A program made the position numbers and the translations under genes. Source: Streptomyces sp. S.PB5 (GTDB lineage Bacteria > Actinomycetota > Actinomycetes > Streptomycetales > Streptomycetaceae). Taken from it: a stretch of 64,000 nucleotides of DNA. The DNA lies in the NCBI RefSeq assembly GCF_030403745.1, contig NZ_JAQMWP010000002.1:806001-870000 (forward strand), written 5' to 3'. The notes beneath the pieces were generated by a model. It was given only the letters and a program-made list of their open reading frames with translations. It was not told the origin of the DNA and did not search any database. Positions 60,662 through 64,000 of the stretch are shown here, piece by piece (the first letter of the stretch is position 1; every line of letters begins with the position of its first letter).

Positions 60662-62740
60662 GTGCGGGGCGTGCGAGGCGGGCGTTGGCGGCGGGCCGCC
60701 AGTCAGGCGGGGCGCAGTGTCACGGTGTGGGCCGTTTCGACCCTCACCATGCTGGTGCTCGCCGGGATCCTGCCGGACTTCCAGCTCAGGTCGGCGGACG
60801 GGGACAGCGCGACCGACATCGCCGTCACCGCGGCCCTCGGCGCCGGCGCCTTCGGTGTGCTGTCGGCCCTGGTCTGGCCGCTCCTCGTACGGCTCCTGCT
60901 GCTGGTGCCCGCGCTCGTGCTCGGCCTGCTGGTCTTCGTCCTCAACGGCTTCCTGCTGCTGCTGGCCCTGCGGCTGAACCCCACCGAGCGCGGCGCGGCC
61001 GCCTGGGAGACGGCGGTCGTGGTGGCCGCCGTGATGTCGGCCGTCGCCTCCGCCACCGGCGCCGCCCTCGCCGTGCGCGACGACGACGCCTACCGCCGCC
61101 GCCTCTACCGGCTCGCCGACCGCCGCCGCAGAGCCGGACCGGCGGGCCCGTCCTCACCCGGGACCGTCTTCCTCCAGCTGGACGGGGTCGGCCACGACGT
61201 CCTCCAGGCCGCGGTGAAGAAGGGCGTCATGCCCACCGTCGCCCAGTGGCTGGACGGCACCCACCGGCTCACCCCGTGGCGCACCGACTGGTCCAGCCAG
61301 ACCGGCGCCAGCCAGCTCGGCATCCTGCACGGCAGCAACGAGGACGTGCCCGCCTTCCGCTGGTACGAGAAGGACAAGCAGGAGGTGATGGTCTGCAACC
61401 GCCCCACCAGCGCCGCCGAACTCCAGCGCCGGGCGGTCGAACGCACCGGTGACGGCGGCCTGCTGAGCGCCGACGGCGCCAGCCGCGGCAACCTCTTCAG
61501 CGGCGGCGCCGACGAGCAGGCCCTCGTCCTGTCCATCGCCACCCGCCGCCGCAGCCGCGAGAACCGGTCCCGCGCGGGCTACTTCGCCTACTTCTCCGAC
61601 CCCGCCAACGCCGTCCGCACGGCCCTGTCCTTCTTCGCCGAGGTCGGCCGGGAGATCGGTCAGTCGACCCGGTCCCGCACCTGCCGGGTCCGTCCGCGCG
61701 TCAGACGCGGCGGCCTCTACCCGTTCATCCGTGCCTTCGCCACCGTCGTCGAACGCGACGTCGTCGTCGCCGCGGTGATGGGCGACATGCTCGCCGGACG
61801 CACCGCCGTCTACGCCGACCTCGTGGCGTACGACGAGGTCGCCCACCACTCGGGACCGCACAGCCGGGACGCCGAGAAGGTCCTCGAACGCCTCGACCGC
61901 TCCCTGGCGTTGATCGAGAAGATCGCCGAGCACGCCCCGCGCCCGTACCGGATCGTCGTCCTGTCCGATCACGGCCAGAGCCCCGGCGAGACCTTCCAGG
62001 CCCGCTACGGGCTTACCCTCGGCGACCTGGTGCGGGCCGGCTGCGGACTGCCCGTGCCGCGCAAGGCGCAGCGCACCCACAGCGGCGCCGAGGCCCGCGC
62101 CGCCGTGCGCGCCGCGCTGCGCCGCCCCGTCGAGGAGAGCGGCGAACAGCACCGTCCCTCGCGCAGCCGCCGCTCCGAGCCGCTCGTCCTGGCCTCCGGC
62201 AACCTCGGTCTGATCTCCTTCCCGGACGTCCACCACCGGATGACCAAGGAGGAGATCGACGCCCGCCACCCCGCCCTGCTGACCACCCTCGCCAACCACC
62301 CCGGCATCGGCTTCCTGCTCGTCCGGAGCGAGGAGCACGGGGGAGTGGTGCTCGGCCCGTTCGGCACCGAGATCCCCCTCGACCGACTCGACGAGAACCC
62401 GGGCCCGTTGGCCGCCTTCGGGCCGGGTGCCGCCGACGCCGTACGCCGCACGCACGGGTTCGAGCACACCGCCGATGTCATGGTCAACTCCTGGTACGAC
62501 CCGGCCGAGGGCGAAGTCCTCGCGTTCGAGGAGCAGATCGGCTCGCACGGCGGGCTCGGCGGCGCGCAGGGGCGGCCGTTCCTGCTGTCGCCGGTCGTCC
62601 TCTCCGCACCGGTCGCAGGCGAGCAGGAACTCGTCGGCGCCGAACACGTCCACCGTGTCCTGCGGCGCTGGCTGCGGGAATCGGACGGTCCCCAGGTGCC
62701 GTTGACGGAACGTCAGGACGAAGACCGGCGCGCGGCATAG
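60662..62740 (+). CDS. Holin-like membrane domain fused to a phosphodiesterase domain
   Basis: A 692-residue protein. Residues about 15-145 have four membrane helices in holin-family style (VWAVSTLTMLVLAGILPDFQ; ALVWPLLVRLLLLVPALVLG; LVFVLNGFLLLLALRLNPTE; VAAVMSAVASATGAALAVRD). Residues about 165-670 are an alkaline-phosphatase/nucleotide pyrophosphatase-like domain: FLQLDGVGHDVLQAAVKKGV (metal Asp), WSSQTGASQLGILHGSNEDV (nucleophile Thr/Ser region), DLVAYDEVAHHSGPHSRDAE, IVVLSDHGQSPGETFQARYG. It likely hydrolyses a phosphodiester at the membrane. GTG at 60662; a later start is possible. Confidence 0.88.
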   Translation: MRGVRGGRWRRAASQAGRSVTVWAVSTLTMLVLAGILPDFQLRSADGDSATDIAVTAALGAGAFGVLSALVWPLLVRLLLLVPALVLGLLVFVLNGFLLLLALRLNPTERGAAAWETAVVVAAVMSAVASATGAALAVRDDDAYRRRLYRLADRRRRAGPAGPSSPGTVFLQLDGVGHDVLQAAVKKGVMPTVAQWLDGTHRLTPWRTDWSSQTGASQLGILHGSNEDVPAFRWYEKDKQEVMVCNRPTSAAELQRRAVERTGDGGLLSADGASRGNLFSGGADEQALVLSIATRRRSRENRSRAGYFAYFSDPANAVRTALSFFAEVGREIGQSTRSRTCRVRPRVRRGGLYPFIRAFATVVERDVVVAAVMGDMLAGRTAVYADLVAYDEVAHHSGPHSRDAEKVLERLDRSLALIEKIAEHAPRPYRIVVLSDHGQSPGETFQARYGLTLGDLVRAGCGLPVPRKAQRTHSGAEARAAVRAALRRPVEESGEQHRPSRSRRSEPLVLASGNLGLISFPDVHHRMTKEEIDARHPALLTTLANHPGIGFLLVRSEEHGGVVLGPFGTEIPLDRLDENPGPLAAFGPGAADAVRRTHGFEHTADVMVNSWYDPAEGEVLAFEEQIGSHGGLGGAQGRPFLLSPVVLSAPVAGEQELVGAEHVHRVLRRWLRESDGPQVPLTERQDEDRRAA

Positions 62741-62895
62741 GTGTTGAGGTCTGCCCGGTCGCCGCCGCACGCCCGATAAATCGAGTGCGCCCGGCGCCGG
62801 CCCCGCACACACTGTTCGTATCGGACCCCGCGCACCGGCGCGCCCTTCTCGAACATCTCCTGGAGCCACTTCTTGCAGGCATCCGTCACCGTCAC
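62713..62895 (-). CDS. Possible small basic protein, antisense to neighbouring genes
   Basis: A 60-residue frame on the minus strand: VTVTDACKKWLQEMFEKGAP, VRGVRYEQCVRGRRRAHSIY, then RACGGDRADLNTYAARRSSS. GGGAGG lies 9 nt upstream of the GTG at 62893-62895; another GTG is at 62889. Third positions are GC-rich as in real genes, but the frame overlaps the phosphodiesterase gene by 28 bp and the MoxR gene start by 23 bp. It fills the only gap between these genes. Treat as tentative. Confidence 0.45.
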   Translation of the reverse strand: MTVTDACKKWLQEMFEKGAPVRGVRYEQCVRGRRRAHSIYRACGGDRADLNTYAARRSSS

Positions 62896-63934
62896 TCCCG
62901 CCCGCCTCCCGGAGCTCCTCCTCGGTCTCGCGACCGTGCGGCCGGTCTTCATCTGGGGCGCCCCCGGCATCGGAAAGTCCTCCCTGGTACGGGAGTTCGC
63001 GGATTCCCTGGGCCTGGAGTGCGTGAGTCTGCTGGGCACCCAGCTCGCCCCCGAGGACCTGATCGGCGTGCCCCAGATCCGCGACGGGCGCTCGGTGTTC
63101 TGCCCGCCGGAGGCCATCGCCCGCGACGAGCCGTACTGCCTGTTCCTGGACGAGCTCAACGCGGCCACCCCGGACGTCCAGAAGGCGTTCTACTCGCTGA
63201 TCCTGGACCGCCGTATCGGCAACTACGACCTCCCGGACGGCTCGATCGTCATCGGCGCCGGCAACCGCGCCACCGACAACGCCCTCGCCCGCCCCATCGC
63301 CTCCGCGCTGGTCAACCGGCTCGCCCACGTCCATCTGGAGGCCTCCGCCAAGGACTGGCTGGTCTGGGCCGCGGGCAACGGCATCCACCCCTGGATCCTG
63401 GACCACCTCACCGACCGGCCCGACCATCTGTGGTCCAAGCCGCCCAAGACCGAGGAACCCTTCTCCACGCCCCGCTCCTGGCACATGCTCTCCGACGCCC
63501 TGCACTCCTTCGGCCACGGCCTCGACGAGGAGACGCTGAAGGTCATCGCGCACGGCACGCTGACGCCCGCGCACGCCACCGCGTTCTGCGGCTACGTCAA
63601 GATCGTGCGCAGCCAGTACGGCATCGAGGCCATCATCAAGGGCGACGCCCGCTGGCCGCACCGCATGGAGGACCGCGACCTCCTCTACTACCTCGCCGAG
63701 TCCTTCCGCGGCCGCCTCATCAAGGAACTGCCCGCGAGCAAGGAGCACCTGTCGGCGACCGGCCAGCAGACCGCGTACCGCGCCAAGTCGCTGCTCGTGC
63801 AGCTCGCCGAGATCTCGGTCGAGGTCGCCCAGAGCGTCATCGCCCCGGACACCGACGGCAACCCGCTGCTGCCGGCCTGGTTCCTGGTCGAGTCGGCACG
63901 GGACATGCCACGGCTGGTGGAGGCGCGGCAGTGA
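62873..63934 (+). CDS. MoxR-type AAA ATPase
   Basis: A 353-residue AAA+ ATPase of the MoxR group. Walker A IWGAPGIGKSSLVREF, Walker B CLFLDELNAATPDVQKAFYS, sensor 1 VIGAGNRATDN, and arginine-finger/sensor 2 area RPIASALVNRLAHVHL. MoxR ATPases act as chaperones with von Willebrand factor A proteins. I use the TTG at 62873 (GGAG 7 nt upstream); an internal GTG at 62935 would remove part of the N-terminus. The TGA overlaps the GTG of the next gene. Confidence 0.88.
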   Translation: MQASVTVTPARLPELLLGLATVRPVFIWGAPGIGKSSLVREFADSLGLECVSLLGTQLAPEDLIGVPQIRDGRSVFCPPEAIARDEPYCLFLDELNAATPDVQKAFYSLILDRRIGNYDLPDGSIVIGAGNRATDNALARPIASALVNRLAHVHLEASAKDWLVWAAGNGIHPWILDHLTDRPDHLWSKPPKTEEPFSTPRSWHMLSDALHSFGHGLDEETLKVIAHGTLTPAHATAFCGYVKIVRSQYGIEAIIKGDARWPHRMEDRDLLYYLAESFRGRLIKELPASKEHLSATGQQTAYRAKSLLVQLAEISVEVAQSVIAPDTDGNPLLPAWFLVESARDMPRLVEARQ

Positions 63935-64000
63935 GCCAGGCGCTCCGCTGGACCGGCGATGCCGTCGAGGCTGGTCGCGCCCCGGGGCGGAGCCGCAGCC
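63931..64000 (+). CDS. Probable MoxR partner protein, N-terminal fragment
   Basis: GTG at 63931 overlaps the MoxR stop (GTGA) and opens a frame that runs to the window edge without a stop (VSQALRWTGDAVEAGRAPGR and three more residues). The expected gene after a MoxR ATPase is a VWA-domain or peptidase-like protein; the fragment is too short to show this. Confidence 0.6.
   Translation, partial: MSQALRWTGDAVEAGRAPGRSRS

Overview
The window is high-GC DNA with strong third-position GC bias, many GTG starts, translationally coupled gene pairs and actinobacterial families (ethylmalonyl-CoA pathway, F420-dependent oxidoreductase, Rv2578c and Rv2629 relatives, SpoIIE/HATPase phosphatase, SigB/F/G-type sigma factor). 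It is almost certainly Streptomyces chromosome. From memory, the run from meaA/ccr to a gvpO-A-F-G-Y-Z-J-L-S-K cluster followed by a small hydrophobic protein matches S. coelicolor around SCO6472-SCO6509. I see no rRNA, tRNA, CRISPR array, insertion sequence or prophage.

Layout. 0-5 kb: ethylmalonyl-CoA pathway genes (meaA fragment, ccr), a TetR regulator and a two-copy 3-hydroxyacyl-CoA dehydrogenase, with several palindromes that look like operators. 5-15.3 kb: HEAT-repeat protein, GNAT, RidA, a secreted tripeptidyl aminopeptidase-type protease, a radical SAM protein with an SOS-like box, an SRPBCC protein, an MFS exporter with a C-terminal beta-sandwich tail, and a PAS-GAF-SpoIIE-HATPase signalling protein. 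15.4-21.2 kb: a methyltransferase, then a tight peptidase operon (M55, M20, S9, S66) that looks built for D-amino-acid and cell-wall peptides. 21.3-29 kb: S15-type secreted hydrolase, LapA-like protein, GNAT, a degenerate arginase-family protein, DUF5107/TPR protein, VOC protein, holin-like membrane protein and SDR. 29-31.1 kb: an enolase-superfamily enzyme and an F420-dependent oxidoreductase behind a good SigB-type promoter.

31.3-41.3 kb: type II NADH dehydrogenase with a nonapeptide-repeat tail, transketolase and a LigD polymerase-domain protein, translationally coupled and only 55 bp ahead of the ten-gene gas vesicle cluster. 41.3-46.4 kb: a small hydrophobic protein too short for ordinary gene calling, a methyltransferase, a PAP2/diacylglycerol kinase fusion, a histidine phosphatase and an ABC-F ATPase.

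46.4-55.5 kb is a stress island: a Vms1/eRF1-like protein, DUF6158, a four-gene operon (CBS, membrane protein, PfpI-like, large-subunit catalase), DUF2795, pyruvate oxidase and a SigB-family sigma factor. Four promoters here fit the SigB consensus GNNT-N14-16-GGGTAC, two of them back to back on one GGGTACCC. 55.5-64 kb: a secreted/membrane protein, a pyridoxal-phosphate-type fold lacking its catalytic lysine coupled to a metallo-beta-lactamase-fold hydrolase, a DedA/second metallo-beta-lactamase pair, a conserved unknown, a holin-phosphodiesterase fusion, a MoxR ATPase and the start of its partner gene.

Functions are read from translated sequence and family motifs. No database search was possible.
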